This document shows, piece after piece, positions 26,101-37,208 of a DNA stretch of 64,000 bases (its first letter is position 1; every line of letters starts with the position of its first letter). Position numbers and translations under genes: made by a program. The notes beneath the pieces were generated by a model, which made no database searches, had not been told where the DNA came from, and saw only the letters and a program-made list of their open reading frames with translations. The DNA is from Gonatopus flavifemur (Eukaryota; Arthropoda; Insecta; Hymenoptera; Dryinidae), in assembly GCA_018340375.1 (NCBI GenBank), contig JAFFJZ010000001.1, positions 74,826,001-74,890,000 on the forward strand. The letters run 5' to 3'.

Positions 26101-28410
26101 TAACGGGAAAAAACTTCACAAATAACACACAAAACAACCTACCTTACGCAAAACCTGCCAAAAGAAATATTGTGCTGGAGATATTCATTTTAACGCACAA
26201 TATAACATGAAAATAGGAGAATAATCCGATTTTTCGTCATTTCCAGATTATTTTATGAATAATCAACGCCCGTTAATTGTTTGCAGCAATTTTACTATAC
26301 ATTTTAGCAGATCTATTGGGAAGTTTATACGTTACATTCTTTGTTTATGTCTTTTTCTTTGAGAAAAATCACTTTGGAGTACGAAAAATTTTAAAAATGA
26401 TCAACAGTCATCAGAATCTTATTCGAAAGTCTTCAAAAGAGAGATTATGGTTTTTCCTCAAAATATGAATATTGTTTGAAAAATTTAGTACAGAATTTTG
26501 AAGATCCCTATTATTCCTGTCAAAAATAAAGTGTCAACAATGCCACGAAGTGTCATGAAAATGTAAACCGAGAGGGAATTCACGCATTTTAGAGTGTGAA
26601 ATTACACAGATTCACAACAAACAGTTCAAATTGAGATTTATTTTTGATAAATCAACATATTCTATTTAGAATACCAGGCAAAACCGGGCATTGAATTTTT
26701 TGGCAGATTCTGATCGGCTGTTCTCCCACTACGAACAGAAAATAGACGAGTTGAAACAAAATTTGTCGATGTACAAACCAGACAACCGATCAAGTGTAGG
26801 TCGAAACTTTATACGGATCTGTCTGGCGTTCTGAGGAGGGTGACGATCGTTTCTTAAGTTAAGCAACGTTCTTCAGATCTTTCCATTCTCGTGGAATGCA
26901 GAGGTCTCGAATGACCGCTTTTATTTTCAGATATTACTAACAGTTTATGATAACTAATTATCGTTAGTGCCAAGATACGAAGATTTTGAACAGCCGAAGA
27001 ATGCAACAAGTTGTTATTTATGCTTTGAGAGAAGTTTGCACAAAGAGCCCTTTATGCAAACTAGTTTATACAAGAAGAAGAAGAAGGTGAATTTCTTATG
27101 GCGAGAGGGAGTGAACTTGGGAAATTGATTTGGGAGATTGTGAAAGACCTTTCATGATAAGAGATTTGATGGTGAAGAATGTTAATTGAATCAATACGAT
27201 TTCAACTTTGTTTTGTTCATTGATTTTATATTTGAAAAAATAAATTCCATTAATAATCATTTATATTCACTTTCTAAATCCGAAAGGGTGAAAATTTGAG
27301 TAAGGTTTCTACTCGTATGAAGCAAAATTCTGATCTCGATTGTTGGATTTTCATACACCATTAAATCTTGCACCAAACTTTGTCTTTGGCGATAACCTGG
27401 GCGGTTACTGTTCAGTTGAGATCAGATTAAACAAAAGCACATTTCGGACGAACCGAGATAGTTGCGATGAAAAAAAAAAAACAAAAGTAATTTCAATTCA
27501 CATTACCGTTTGGAGATTAGACTAAAGATATTGGAGATGAAACAACCGCGGGAATGTTTTAGACTCTCTGAGTGAAGTCAATATTTGGACGATTTCAAAA
27601 AATAGTTTTAGTTGATTTCACAGCTGCACGGAGAAAAAGGTATCTTAAAAAGTACCATAATTTATGGATTTTTAGCGCTGGTCTGACCCGAGTCTCAATA
27701 TTTACCTGAACAAACCTCTAAAAGTACCATAATATCTGGGACTTTTATAAGGAAGGTACCATACTTATTCTGAAAAGTCCAAGAAATTATGGTACTTTTA
27801 GATATTCGTGCAAGTAAATATTCCGACTCGGGTCAGACCAGCGCTGAAAATCCATAAATTATGGTAATCTTCAGGATATCTGTTTTCTCAGTGTGGGAAT
27901 GCGAGATTCACATCAACTGTGGTGTATTTTACACACGGAAAGAATGTTGCGGTTGATATTTGGATATTTGGTTATTGCTAGCAATTTTTCTCGCTATCCA
28001 AATACACGAAATACCTACCACAGTTGATTCCTAGCCACCACAGTGAATTCTTTTTTTCCGTGCATTCGCTGTTGTAAAATCAACTTCAACTGTGGTAGCT
28101 GGAACTATTTTTGTGATTGTCCAAGAATTGATTTCGCAAAATGTGAATTTTACAACTTCTTTCTCAGTGTGATCGCTAAAACGGGGGTTCTCAATGAAAT
28201 TTTTTGGAAAAGAAATATTATGAGCTCCGGAGACAACTGCGACACATGTTATCAGTTGAGGAGGTGATATGAACTATTGTAAATTTGTGATTACAGATTT
28301 TGCAGAACGATCAAACTATGAAAGGCAACGGTGCCCAAGATCAGATCGATGGTGAGAGATTTGCCCTCAATCAATCGCCAACGAATTCGAAAAAGTCTTG
28401 TTCCTGCTGA
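20016..28410 (+). CDS. Rab32: Rab32/Rab38-type small GTPase, complete gene in 4-5 exons
   Basis: Membrane-trafficking GTPase of the Rab32 subfamily, which acts on lysosome-related organelles; the Drosophila orthologue lightoid is needed for eye-pigment granules. Exons: 20,016-20,102 (tentative), 20,963-21,185, 25,360-25,685, an optional cassette 26,670-26,795, and 28,297-28,410. All junctions are GT-AG and keep frame. Without the cassette the product is 249 residues; with it, 291. Visible motifs are the P-loop GELGAGKTS (residues 52-60), switch I YRATIGVDF, WDIAGQE (100-106; the Ile is a Rab32/38 hallmark where most Rabs have Thr), NKCD (163-166) and ETSAK (193-197). The C-terminal CSC is the usual double geranylgeranylation site. 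Intron 2 (4.2 kb) is filled with MITEs. The identity is secure; exon 1 is the weakest part. Confidence 0.93.
20963..21185 (+). CDS. Rab32: Rab32 exon 2 (P-loop, switch I)
   Basis: Follows a TTCGACGCAG acceptor and ends in the Gly codon of WDIAG, split after its first base (donor GTTAAT). Encodes KREHLYKILVIGELGAGKTS and the switch I region. Its 74 codons plus one base fit exon 3 exactly. Confidence 0.95.
21953..22634. mobile_element. Putative TTAA-flanked MITE (CACCACAGTG ends)
   Basis: The left flank is TTAA followed by CACCACAGTG; the right end is CACTGTGGTG followed by TTAC. The 10-bp inverted ends and near-TTAA flanks suggest a piggyBac-like non-autonomous element. No transposase is encoded. 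Confidence 0.5.
23028..23465. mobile_element. MITE with ATACTATGGATACG termini
   Basis: Left end AGAACCACTGATATAAATAC then TATGGATACG; right end CGTATCCATAGTATAGGGAT then CAGTGATTAGAAC. These are inverted repeats of about 35 bp. Both arms also share a CGC-rich patch (GCGCCGCC and GTGGCGC). Non-coding. Confidence 0.65.
23476..23710. mobile_element. MITE, CACTGAGAGAAGTG ends, TA-flanked
   Basis: TA then CACTGAGAGAAGTG on the left; CACTTCTCTCAGTG then TA on the right. The 14-bp terminal inverted repeat is perfect, and ATTACCAT-like motifs are mirrored inside. Confidence 0.7.
23855..23985. mobile_element. 131-bp near-perfect hairpin MITE, TA-flanked
   Basis: TA then CACGGAGAGAAGAGAATGG at the left; the exact complement then TA at the right. 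The arms pair almost along their whole length (shared GGTAAATATTACCATGCTAA type sequence and CTAATAG). This is the cleanest copy of the CACGGAG family in the window and is probably recent. Confidence 0.85.
24021..25104. mobile_element. CACCGAGAGAAAA MITE split by an inner element
   Basis: The ends CACCGAGAGAAAAGCATG and GCATGCTTTTTCTCTCGGTG are inverted and flanked by TA. An unrelated TTAA element (24,111-25,026) sits inside, leaving about 90 bp of the host element at each side. Confidence 0.8.
24111..25026. mobile_element. TTAA-flanked element inserted in another MITE
   Basis: TTAA then GGGGCACACCTA at the left; TAGGTGTGCCCC then TCAA at the right. The 0.9-kb body contains TTTCGAGAAAAACGCG, also found in the TTAA element at 37,342-38,231, so the two are probably related. 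Several short minus-strand frames at 24,217-24,581 overlap each other and are not convincing genes. Confidence 0.75.
25360..25685 (+). CDS. Rab32: Rab32 exon 3 (switch II to end of G domain)
   Basis: Begins after TTACACGCAG by completing the Gly of WDIAGQERFG and ends with FLVNK before GTAAGT, in phase 0. Carries NKCD and ETSAKEN. Sequence match to Rab32 family members is very strong by eye. Confidence 0.97.
25686..26669. other. Rab32 intron 3
   Basis: Unremarkable AT-rich intron sequence. No inverted-repeat element is obvious. Confidence 0.6.
26670..26795 (+). CDS. Rab32: Possible Rab32 cassette exon encoding a short coiled coil
   Basis: An open 126-bp block sits between a polypyrimidine-type acceptor (ATTCTATTTAG) and a GTAGGT donor, in phase 0 at both ends, so it can be included or skipped without changing frame. 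It encodes 42 residues. F18, Y21, I25, L28, L32 and Y35 are spaced 3-4-3-4-3, as in a coiled coil. If the donor is ignored, the frame runs on to a stop near 26,834 and would give an alternative tail without prenylation cysteines. I know of no equivalent in the Rab32 family. It may be a lineage-specific alternative exon or chance. Confidence 0.45.
27627..27893. mobile_element. Hairpin MITE, CACGGAGAAAAA / CTCAGTG ends
   Basis: The arms mirror each other along most of their length: TACCATAATTTATGGATTTT, AGCGCTGGTCTGACCCGAGT and their complements. Non-coding. Confidence 0.8.
27934..28062. mobile_element. Short hairpin MITE, CACGGAAAGAA ends
   Basis: CACGGAAAGAAT at the left and ATTCTTTTTTTCCGTG at the right. 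Partial internal mirroring around GATATTTGG and CTATCCAAATAC. Confidence 0.6.
28297..28410 (+). CDS. Rab32: Rab32 terminal exon with CSC prenylation motif
   Basis: Follows a TTACAG acceptor in phase 0 and encodes ILQNDQTMKG followed by a hydrophilic tail ending SKKSCSC and TGA. The start (ILxND) and the cysteine end are typical of the Rab32 hypervariable tail. Confidence 0.93.
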   Translation: MLQNDQTMKGNGAQDQIDGERFALNQSPTNSKKSCSC

Positions 28411-29407
28411 CGAATTGGTAAACCTCGAAACACAAAGGATAAATCGATCTTTTCCCACTGTCACAAAGACATTCATGTTCAGTTGGAATATATGATTGGA
28501 AAATTCTTAAGACGGTCCTCTGGGATATTGAAAAATCCAATTCAATGTCCTAGGTTAATCGTAGCATTTGAAGCTCTTGAGATATTTAAAGAAGATAAAT
28601 TATTTTTTATCCGTATAAGAACACAATCACCCTCTATCGTTATTTACGTGTAATTCTTTCAATTTTCATTTTAAATCCACCAATTGTCTGTTCGTTTGCT
28701 TCCTTTTATCGTCTGTAGTGGGTACCGTGCACGAATTATCGTATGCTTCCATCAGTAGAGCGATGCAAAATTGAATAAAGGTGATGGAAATAAGGCGTGC
28801 AAAAAAAGATGCGGAGAAAGACATGGGAAATACCGTGCTCAGAACGCGAGAAGTGTAAGAAGAGTGAGTACTTATGGTTTATTTATACACCTTGTTTTTT
28901 GTTTTAATTTTTATCCTCCATGATGTGCCTTTTGGAATTTAAATGTTAATTATTTTTTAACGAAGTGAGATAGATTGAGAGGTCCATTTCTGGTAAATTG
29001 AATATAAAACCCCTACTAAAAATGTTGCACAGAGCTGGACGAAAATTCAATACGATTCAATCTGTTTGTATTCGTTCTGATGCAGTCTTTGTCCATTTTT
29101 TATCCAAATCCATCCGACATTTTTTGCAGAAATGATAAAAAAATTGTTAAACCTTCGAAATGCTCCCTAAAAGTACTTTCATCGATGAGATAAGTCGCTT
29201 GTACGTAGATGCAACGTAGAGGAGACTCAACATTTATCTATTGCTCCCACATCATTCTTCTTTTATAGAAGCAATACAACAAATTTTCTCGATAAAAACT
29301 TGATACTTTCTACAAAAGATTTGGTCTTTTGCAATATTTGATATAACTATGTCATGTTTATGGTGTGTCTCATCGACCATTGTTCTTTTAGGGCTGATTT
29401 CGCATTT
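28411..29407. other. Rab32 3' UTR and flank
   Basis: No gene or repeat is seen. A strong donor-like GTGAGT at 28,865 follows a short open stretch (MRRKTWEIPCSEREKC) but is otherwise unsupported. Confidence 0.4.
28774..28779 (+). terminator. Possible polyadenylation signal of Rab32
   Basis: AATAAA about 0.36 kb after the Rab32 stop codon. It is the nearest good hexamer, but such hexamers are common in AT-rich DNA. Confidence 0.35.
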
Positions 29408-29411
29408 TTAA

Positions 29412-29612
29412 CCCTCAGTTACTTCACGTATTACCTGTCGGTGTGCTTTGCAATCAACTAAATGAAGCTTTTTCCATGATCAAAAATGTATTATGGTTCT
29501 TGAACTTGATCCTTGTTCTGGTTACAAATCGTACCTCTTTACTCCTATGAACAGAAGATCAGATTTTCGAAAACCTTTCGTTCCCTTTAGACCCCCGTGA
29601 GGTAACCGAGGG
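29412..29612. mobile_element. 201-bp TTAA-flanked MITE
   Basis: TTAA then CCCTCAGTTACTTCACG; right end CGTGAGGTAACCGAGGG then TTAA. A TTAA duplication with CCC...GGG ends is the piggyBac pattern. Non-coding. Confidence 0.75.
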
Positions 29613-29616
29613 TTAA

Positions 29617-32600
29617 AGAGTCGTATGGGTTATCCATCTAATGTAACATCGATCTTGTGATTCGTAATTTGCCAATTGAATCAACATGGGTTGAAAAAGT
29701 CAAGGAAACATCCAAATGATATAAAAATTATAATTTTGTACACTCAAAAAAAAGTAATTTGGAAATTAGAGGAAAAATCCTTCGCAATCAGAAGAGATAT
29801 TTCACTTTCGTTTTCTTCTTCAATTGAGAATATCCCTCTACGATTTTGAACAAATGAAAATTCTTCCACGCAAAGGCTAATCCTCTCAAATGGAGAGGAA
29901 TACTTTTGATACCATATATTAGAGGAGAAGAAGGAATCAGAGGGATACTCTTATTTTGATATTAATTTTTTTTGGGTGTAAGAAAGTTAAATCTATGACC
30001 AGTACATTTACTGATGAATCCTTTTGTTCAATATCGTTAGCGTCAATTAGTTTTCGACTCGATTTGTGCGTTGTATTTCTCCCCAATCTCTTCATTTTCA
30101 CCCACCTGAAGTACATTCTACAGATTTTGCTGTTCGTTGATTGTACATTGATCTAAGTCTTCCTCTCTCTACCTGCCCACTCATGATTGCTTCTATTGTT
30201 ATTTTCAGTATATTCTCGAATTTCATGCGATAGGACATCCTCTTAGAGTCTCTTTTATTTCATCACTCATTCATTGATCTATTCAAATACAGCTCAATAA
30301 GATTACGAAATTATCTAATTGAATCAGAATTCCGAATTGCAATTATCGCATTATTTGAACACAGATACATTTCTAAAGATAAGAAAAAGGTGGTCCCGTT
30401 TTTGTATTGAAAGAAGATCCAAATAATCAAATGAACTTACACAATGTCCCAACTATATTCTTAAGATTAAGGTTAAGGTTAAGGTTATTATTAGAGAAAA
30501 ATATAATAATTGATAAAATGGAATTCTTCTGGAGTTATATATCTTTCAATCAAATATATCGAGATTTCCTACTGCTCAGTAATAATTAAAATTTCATGCA
30601 TGAAATACAAATACATGAAAGATGATTTTTTAGATATCTGTAGAAATGGGAAAAGATCAGATTTGGAATATTGTTTTGTGATTTTGTCAAATCGATTCAA
30701 ATAATACAGTAAATGATTTACATCTTTGAATTGAATATTTCAAATCTGTTGAAATTCCGAAGTGCCCTTAAATATATTTGTAGAAATTACATGTGTACGA
30801 TATTATTCATTCGTATGATATATTTATATAGGAAATATATTTGTAAAAAGTGTCCTTAAACGAAATTTCAGTCCAGTAAATTTTTGTTTATCATTTCCAC
30901 AGTCACGATCGTGAAAATTGTCTCAAACTCATCCAGTTTTCATGTATAACTTATAAATCTCTCATTTCGTCTGGAGCGATCAAGAAAAACTGGTTTGCTA
31001 TCTTCGAGACAATCTACCAATTTCAACTTTTACATTTTCTCATATTCGTGCCAAGATAGATCTGGCATAATCATGAATGATGCTCTCCCTGAGTTTGCAC
31101 AAAAATTTTTAAAGATTTATTTTTCATCCAATAGTCTCGATGTTCATTCAAAACCAAGTTTCTCGAACTCAATAAATAATTACAAGGGAATTTCGATAGA
31201 ATTTTGAGTTTCAATTATTTCCCTTCAATCATATTCGTGTTCCTGTGTACGTTCAATGTAATTCCATTTATTTAAAAAAATCAAAGCATACATACAATTA
31301 TCATATTTTTAATTTAAGTATAATTGTATGTTTTATTTGGAAAGTTACGCTAAATGTTTGTAGCGATTGTTATAATTTCCAGAGTGGAGGTTCACAACGA
31401 TCTATCCAATGATGGGAATCTTGTCAATCTAAATGAATTTCTTTAGATTTAATTTTGTATAAATGTTTGTATGTGCCTATAGAGTTATTCAAAGACCCTC
31501 ATGAAGGACAATTACCAGTGTGGATACGCCTACATTCTCCTTTTTCGGTCTTCACCGAGAGCAGAATTTTATATTCTATTTCATGTGTAATTTTAATGCT
31601 AGAAGCAATAATCCTTTTTCTTTCAATTTTCATCGATATTGAAATATAATCTAATAATATTTTGCAAAGTATGATAACCTATCGTGTCTCTCATCATATA
31701 CTTTGTTAATCTGAAAAAAGACAATAATTGGGGTATTTTTACCTGTTTCGGAAAAATTCTGTACAAAATCGAAGAAGTAGTCGTGGAATTCCTACCTCAA
31801 ACCTTCTTAGACTTTCACTCCAAAAGGAGTGAAATCACAGTCTGAAAGATTGTATAGTGTTGGAAACTATGTTGATTTTTTCTGTAAAATTACAACCACC
31901 GATACGTTAATTGCTGAAGAATTCAGCGGTTTAGATGAATAATCTCAAGAGGTTTCGTTTGATTCAAATCTTAAGTTAAGAATCGACGTTAGCGTTGTAC
32001 ACGAAATTTGATGTTCTTGAGTTGGTAATTTTTTTGAATTCTTCATGAGGAATGAAAGAATTGACAAAATGATGAATAATGTATGAGCTAAAAATCTTGG
32101 AATTCATTTGATATTAAATAATCTCCTGCAATAATCGTGAAATGACTTCAAAAATGTATTGAATTTAAATTGTATCCACATCTCAATGGCCGTCTTATTT
32201 CCATCACTCCCTTCTCACGCTAAAAATAACTGATTCTAACGGTGAACAAGTATTGCGTAAATTCACTTATTCCATTCCATATTTTGAATCATTATGCGTG
32301 CCAGGGGGAATTAGTGCCATTGTTTTTGTAAGGGAGAAAAAAACGAAACCTTATTCCCCCAACTGTTACGTATATTTGTTTTTTTATTCGAAGGATCGAA
32401 TCACGCATAAATTTATTTCGACAGCTGTATAAGAAGTTAATTATGATTTTTAAATAACTCTTCCAATACCCGCTATGAAAACTGCGATTTGTCTTCTTAA
32501 AAGAAAAAGTAGCAAGCATCATTGGGACTGGGGAACGATTAATAAATACCTACAACAAGCCTCTTTTTTACATTCACTTTTCACTTCTCGCTTTGATGTT

Positions 32601-33245
32601 TCTTTCATCTCTTCCAATTGCAGTTTTATATAATTTATGTCTTACCACTAGATGTAGTATGAGAGTTCATATAAAATATTCTTATGTACGTAATAATAAT
32701 ACCTTCTTCCCTATACATTTTTATTCGAATTGATGTTGGATTTGATTGATGTTATTATTGTTATATTCAGAGAGAGCTAAGAATGTTACCGTTGACGATC
32801 AGAGTTTTTACTTTAGATATTATTATTTAAATAATTCTTACGTAAATGTAGAATAAGATCATGGAAGCGACATTTTCATTGTAAATAACTGTGTGTTCAC
32901 CGATACTCTGTTTTCACAAACAACGAATTTGTTCTTTTCAAATATTTGCACTTTTATATTACATATGAATAATGTACTAGAATTTAATGATTATCGTGTT
33001 CGTATTGATCAGCTTGAACGATAACTTGTTTGATTTCTTGGGGAAAAAGAAAAGTTGAAAAAAAAAATATATATACATATTCTCTTAAATTGTATTCAAA
33101 TTGTATTATTTGTAAGCGATACATAGTATATTATATGCGAATACATAAATAGATGTACATCGTTGAACAATATGAATAATATTGAATGGAAACAATGTAA
33201 ATATGAGGTTTTGGTTGTCGATAATATTTCCTGTCCTTTATTTTC
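29617..33245. other. Non-genic AT-rich stretch
   Basis: Nothing identifiable. There is a very short GGTTAA-type repeat near 30,470. The plus-strand frame at 31,455-31,649 has an open, protein-like middle (ELFKDPHEGQLPVWIRLHS) after a CCTATAG acceptor-like site. It has no partner exon and I do not recognise it. Confidence 0.45.
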
Positions 33246-33424
33246 ATGGAGAATAGAGAAAAGGAGTACGATCAAAGCCTGGTTTCTCCAACGGAAAATT
33301 ATGATTCAGATGGTTCATAATTTCACCACTGATGCCAGCGCCAATTTTGAGATCAATCCAAGTTACGTTTTCGAGGACACTTCGAAAATATTGTGATCGT
33401 ACTCCTGTTCTCTATTCTCCATGT
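33246..33424. mobile_element. Small inverted-repeat element
   Basis: GGAGAATAGAGAAAAGGAGT then ACGATCA at the left, with its near-complement at 33,393-33,422. About 180 bp long; family unknown. Confidence 0.6.
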
Positions 33425-33667
33425 TTATTTTCCTATGATCCTTTGCATCAGGTGAAAATGGGAGCTGAAAACAAGCGGAGACAAAGCGTACGTTGGAGCG
33501 TGAGAGGAGCGGTAATATAAGGTAAGGAGAGAGTAGATGGAATGGATGAGAAAAGTATTCAGAGCGAAGTTTCGGAGAAGAGAAGCAGCATACACATAGA
33601 AATCTCGTTCTATGAGAAGGTTTAACCTATTTCTATTCTTTTCATAATGCAATTTTTTCATGTTGTT

Positions 33668-33810
33668 GAAGTTTGAATCGTTTATAGACACAACACGAAA
33701 ATTTAAACTCACAAAATCTGATGAATCATCGTTTAAAGAACTACGAGATTTTTGGATCTTCCACAGCTGAATATTTCGCTAGTCGATTATGAATTCGTTT
33801 CGATAAACGA
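33668..33810 (+). repeat. Diverged dispersed repeat, copy B
   Basis: Partner of 15,426-15,585, with GAATCGTTTATAGACAC, CACGAAAATTTAA and AATCTGATG in the same order. Confidence 0.6.
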
Positions 33811-34165
33811 GGGTCAAAATGCTGACCAATCCACGAGAATTCAACTCAGAATTATTGATGATGTTTAATCCAATGTCTTATTCGTTAAACAAGAAAATTC
33901 TGAACGAAACAATTGCACAATTATATATAATTCATACATAATTGTATATAGTTTATATATCAGTTCCTGTACCAAGCCCAGTCCCAACCGATAATAAAAA
34001 AATACGACAACGAATTTTCAACCCTCCGATTAGGATCTTAATAACAGGTAGCATCTACCTGTCGAAACGTCGATCGACTACAGAAGGTATTCAATAAATA
34101 TCGCCCGACTTTACTCGCTTGGGTCATTTGGGATCTTCATTCAACCCTCTTTAACTCAGTTCCTG

Positions 34166-34608
34166 CACTGAGAAAAAAAATAAAAGTGTCATTAACCACC
34201 ACGCGTAGTTGAAGAATTTATGAATGAATCAACGAACTTTAGTTGAAATGACTTGGAAATTGTAGACTCAACTACGCCACCTTTCATTGCCTCAAACATA
34301 TTACTTGATTTTATGAACCAATGTGTGTCAACGTCCACAAATCACAGCAGAAGTTTCATTCAAAATCTCACGTAGTTGAGTCAACCTCGCAGGCAATCGA
34401 TGCTCCGTTATTTTGTGTCAAATGTATATGGATAGTTGACGGAAACGATTTTTCATTGTCCCAATCATTCGCGTAGTTGACTCAACAGAGTTGGCCAACC
34501 TGGGGAATAATTCAATGCAACCTCCAGAGTTGGCTGAACGTATTCAACCTCCTGGCGTAGTTGGTTCAATTACGTTTTCGTTCAGTTCACTAATCCTTTT
34601 TCTCAGTG
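34166..34608. mobile_element. MITE with CACTGAG ends and internal GTAGTTGA repeats
   Basis: CACTGAGAAAAAAAA at the left and TTTTTCTCAGTG at the right. The inside carries about seven spaced copies of CGTAGTTGA or GAGTTGG-like sequence, several followed by CTCAAC. Non-coding. Confidence 0.7.
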
Positions 34609-34627
34609 TGTGGCAAGCACAGTCCCA

Positions 34628-34900
34628 CTCTCTCAAATTTTTAGAGTGAGATTTCACTCTTTAGGCAGCCAGAAGTGAGCTTGTCGAAATTTCGAGTGGA
34701 ATTCCCACTCTTTCTGAGTGGAAATCTAAGGTTTGAGGTTAAAAACTCATAGCCACTCCAATTTTAAAATGAATTTTCCGCTCTAAAAAAGTGAAACTTC
34801 ACTCGAAACGAGTGAAAATCCCACTCGAAGCGGACTGGCTCACTTCTGAGACCTAATGGAGTGAAACGCGTGATTTTTCACTCTTCCAGATATAGAGAGT
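34628..34900. mobile_element. MITE family S, copy 2
   Basis: Same layout as 18,907-19,180 in the same orientation. Shared stretches include AGTGAGATTTCACTCTTTAG and CTCACTTCTG. It lies 20 bp after a CACTGAG MITE, as copy 1 also directly follows a CACGGAG element. Confidence 0.8.
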
Positions 34901-35300
34901 AACCGATGATAGTTTATATATGATTTATTTATCAATAAAATACAAATTTTGAAAATTTTTCCGCTCAGGACACTGCGATTCTGGATTACTTGACTCTCAG
35001 TGCATACAAATGTCACTTGTGTTCGAATGAAAACGGGTTCCGTTTTTTTTTTCAATTTATTTACATGAATGTATCGTGTAAACGAATTATTCCTCGTGTG
35101 ATACCTGAGTGAATATTTCAGGTGAAAGGATTGAGGAACGAATTTTTTATGAATGTTTCCAGATTTTGTCTAACAATTGAATATATTTTTCGAATGCTCT
35201 AGTCATAAAAGACCCCCTTGTATAGTGAACGTGTACCAAAACAACGTGTACTATATAGACTGAGGGTGAGGGATAATACCTGGGATCCGAGTGGAAGTAA

Positions 35301-36757
35301 ATTGAAGGCCCGGATGCAATAAGGAGACTAACGCTCGAAAACACGGAAAACTATTGTCCAAGCCATGACGTCACACGCCAAAATCAAAAGTCGGAATTTC
35401 GAAAATTGAAAAATACTGGGTGATAGGGCTTGAAAGATGAATATAAGTATCTGTTTACCATTTTTTTCTAGGATCCATAGTTTCCGAGAAAAAAATAGAA
35501 ACTTCCTATTTTTTCGCACCAAGAATCAATGTTTTTCAGTATTAAACTCGTTCTAACTCGGTCGTTTTTCGATGCATCGGAATGAACCTTGCAAATTTCG
35601 ATTCGTAAGACTTTTCCGAAGACAACAATATCGTGAAAGTTTGTAAAAATTAAGAACAAGTGGATAAATTTTCAATTCGAAGTGAAAATCACGTTTTCCA
35701 TGATTTGCCTCAAAAAAGTGTCGGGGGAAGTATGAGCTACAAAAAACTTCCAGCGACAAAGTTGTTCGCTAGTATATGGACAAACTTTGTGGAAATTTTG
35801 AGATCGATGGGACTATTAGTTCGTAAAATACAGCGGTTTGTTCATTAAGGCGGAACGAAAACTTTTCATGCTTTTGCGTCGTTTACAGGTTAAGTATTGA
35901 AATTCGTGGGAAAAAATGTATTCACTGGATTTCTCATCGTGGGTTTATGTTTTTTGGGTCGGATAATCCAAATATCGAAGAATTTTTGTGAAATTCGTCA
36001 TTCAATTGTGCATTTATCTATTTTGCAATCAAATTGTTTATAAACAAAAAATTAATAACGATTTTCACAAAAATTCTTCGATATTTGTATTCTCCGACCC
36101 AAAAAACATGAAATCACGATGAGAAATCCAGTGAATACATTTTTTCCTACGCATTACAATACTTAACCTGTGAACGACGCAAAATCATAAAAAGTTTTCG
36201 TTCCGCTTTAATGAATAAATCGCTGTATTTTACGAACTAATAGTCCAATCGATCTAAAATTTTCCAGAAAGTTTGTCCATATACTAGCGAACAACTTTGT
36301 CGCTGGAAGTTTTTTGTAGCTCATACTTCCCCCGACACTTTTTTGAAGCAAAGCATGGAAAACGTGATTTTCACTTCGAATTAAAAATTTATTCACTTGT
36401 TCTTAATTTTCACAAACTTTCACGATATTGTTGTCTTCGGAAAAGTCTTACGAATCGAAATTCGCAAGGTTCATTCCAATGCATCGAAAAACGACCGAGT
36501 TAGAACGAGTTTAATATTGAAAAACATCGATTCTTGGTGCGAAAAAATAGGAAGTTTCTATTTTTTTCCTCGAAAACTATCGATCCTAGAAAAAAATGGT
36601 GAACAGATACTTGAATTCATTTTTCAAGCCCTATCACCCAGTATTTTTCAATTTTCGAAATTCCGATTTTTGATTTTGACGTGTGACGTCATGGCTTGGA
36701 CAATAGTTTCCCGTGTTTTCGAGCGTTAGTCCCCTTATTGCATCCGGGCCTTCAATT
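35301..36757. mobile_element. 1.46-kb foldback element
   Basis: Two arms of about 690 bp (35,301-35,993 and 36,064-36,757) are inverted copies separated by about 70 bp. The outer ends are ATTGAAGGCCCGGATGCAAT and its complement. The arms are only slightly diverged, so the same short frames appear on both sides (for example 35,660-35,848 plus and 36,208-36,396 minus). These frames look like by-products of the duplication, not genes. Confidence 0.9.
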
Positions 36758-37080
36758 ACACATCCTTCATGAAATCCGCAAAAATAACGGTTATGATATT
36801 TAGTTATACTGCGGTAAATTCTCAATTTTTGTTTGTAATTCTATGGTTAATTTTAGACGGTTTTACGACCGGGAGATGACTGTAATAATTCAAATTTTCA
36901 GTCCACGCAGGTGAAATTGTTTTTCACTCAATGTATCGTTGACACTTAGTTTTTTTACGCAAATCTAACCAATGGGAACACGGTTACTTCTGAATAATTT
37001 TCGGGTATGGCTGTCTAGGGACTATAAGGGCAATCAAAACCGGGTTTTAAGCTTTTGCGTATCCACACAATGGGTGGTAC
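36758..37080. other. Non-genic stretch
   Basis: Nothing recognised. Confidence 0.5.
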
Positions 37081-37208
37081 CCAACAAAAACGACGTTCGA
37101 AACTTGACGAAAAATGTTGCATCAGACGGCTTTTCAGATATCTATTAGATATCTTTCAGATAATACTCTAAAATATTTCGTCAAGTTTTATACATCGTGT
37201 TTGTTGGG
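37081..37208. mobile_element. Short MITE inside a palindromic target
   Basis: TA then CCCAACAAAAACGACG at the left and TGTTTGTTGGG then TA at the right. ACTTGACGAAA is mirrored inside. The flanks themselves are inverted (ATGGGTGG and CCACCCAT), as if the element landed at the centre of a palindrome. Confidence 0.6.

Larger units (their letters stand above)
26796..28296. other. Rab32 last intron
   Basis: Contains two hairpin MITEs (27,627-27,893 and 27,934-28,062) and otherwise unremarkable AT-rich sequence. Confidence 0.65.

Noticed and set aside
28731..28866. Possible first exon before a GTGAGT donor
   Set aside because: A single donor-like site and 18 or so open codons are not enough; it is more likely part of the Rab32 3' region.
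30465..30492. Telomere-like repeat (GGTTAA)
   Set aside because: Only three or so units and not the insect TTAGG motif.
35660..36396. Matching short peptides on opposite strands (suggesting a gene pair)
   Set aside because: They arise from the two arms of one foldback element.
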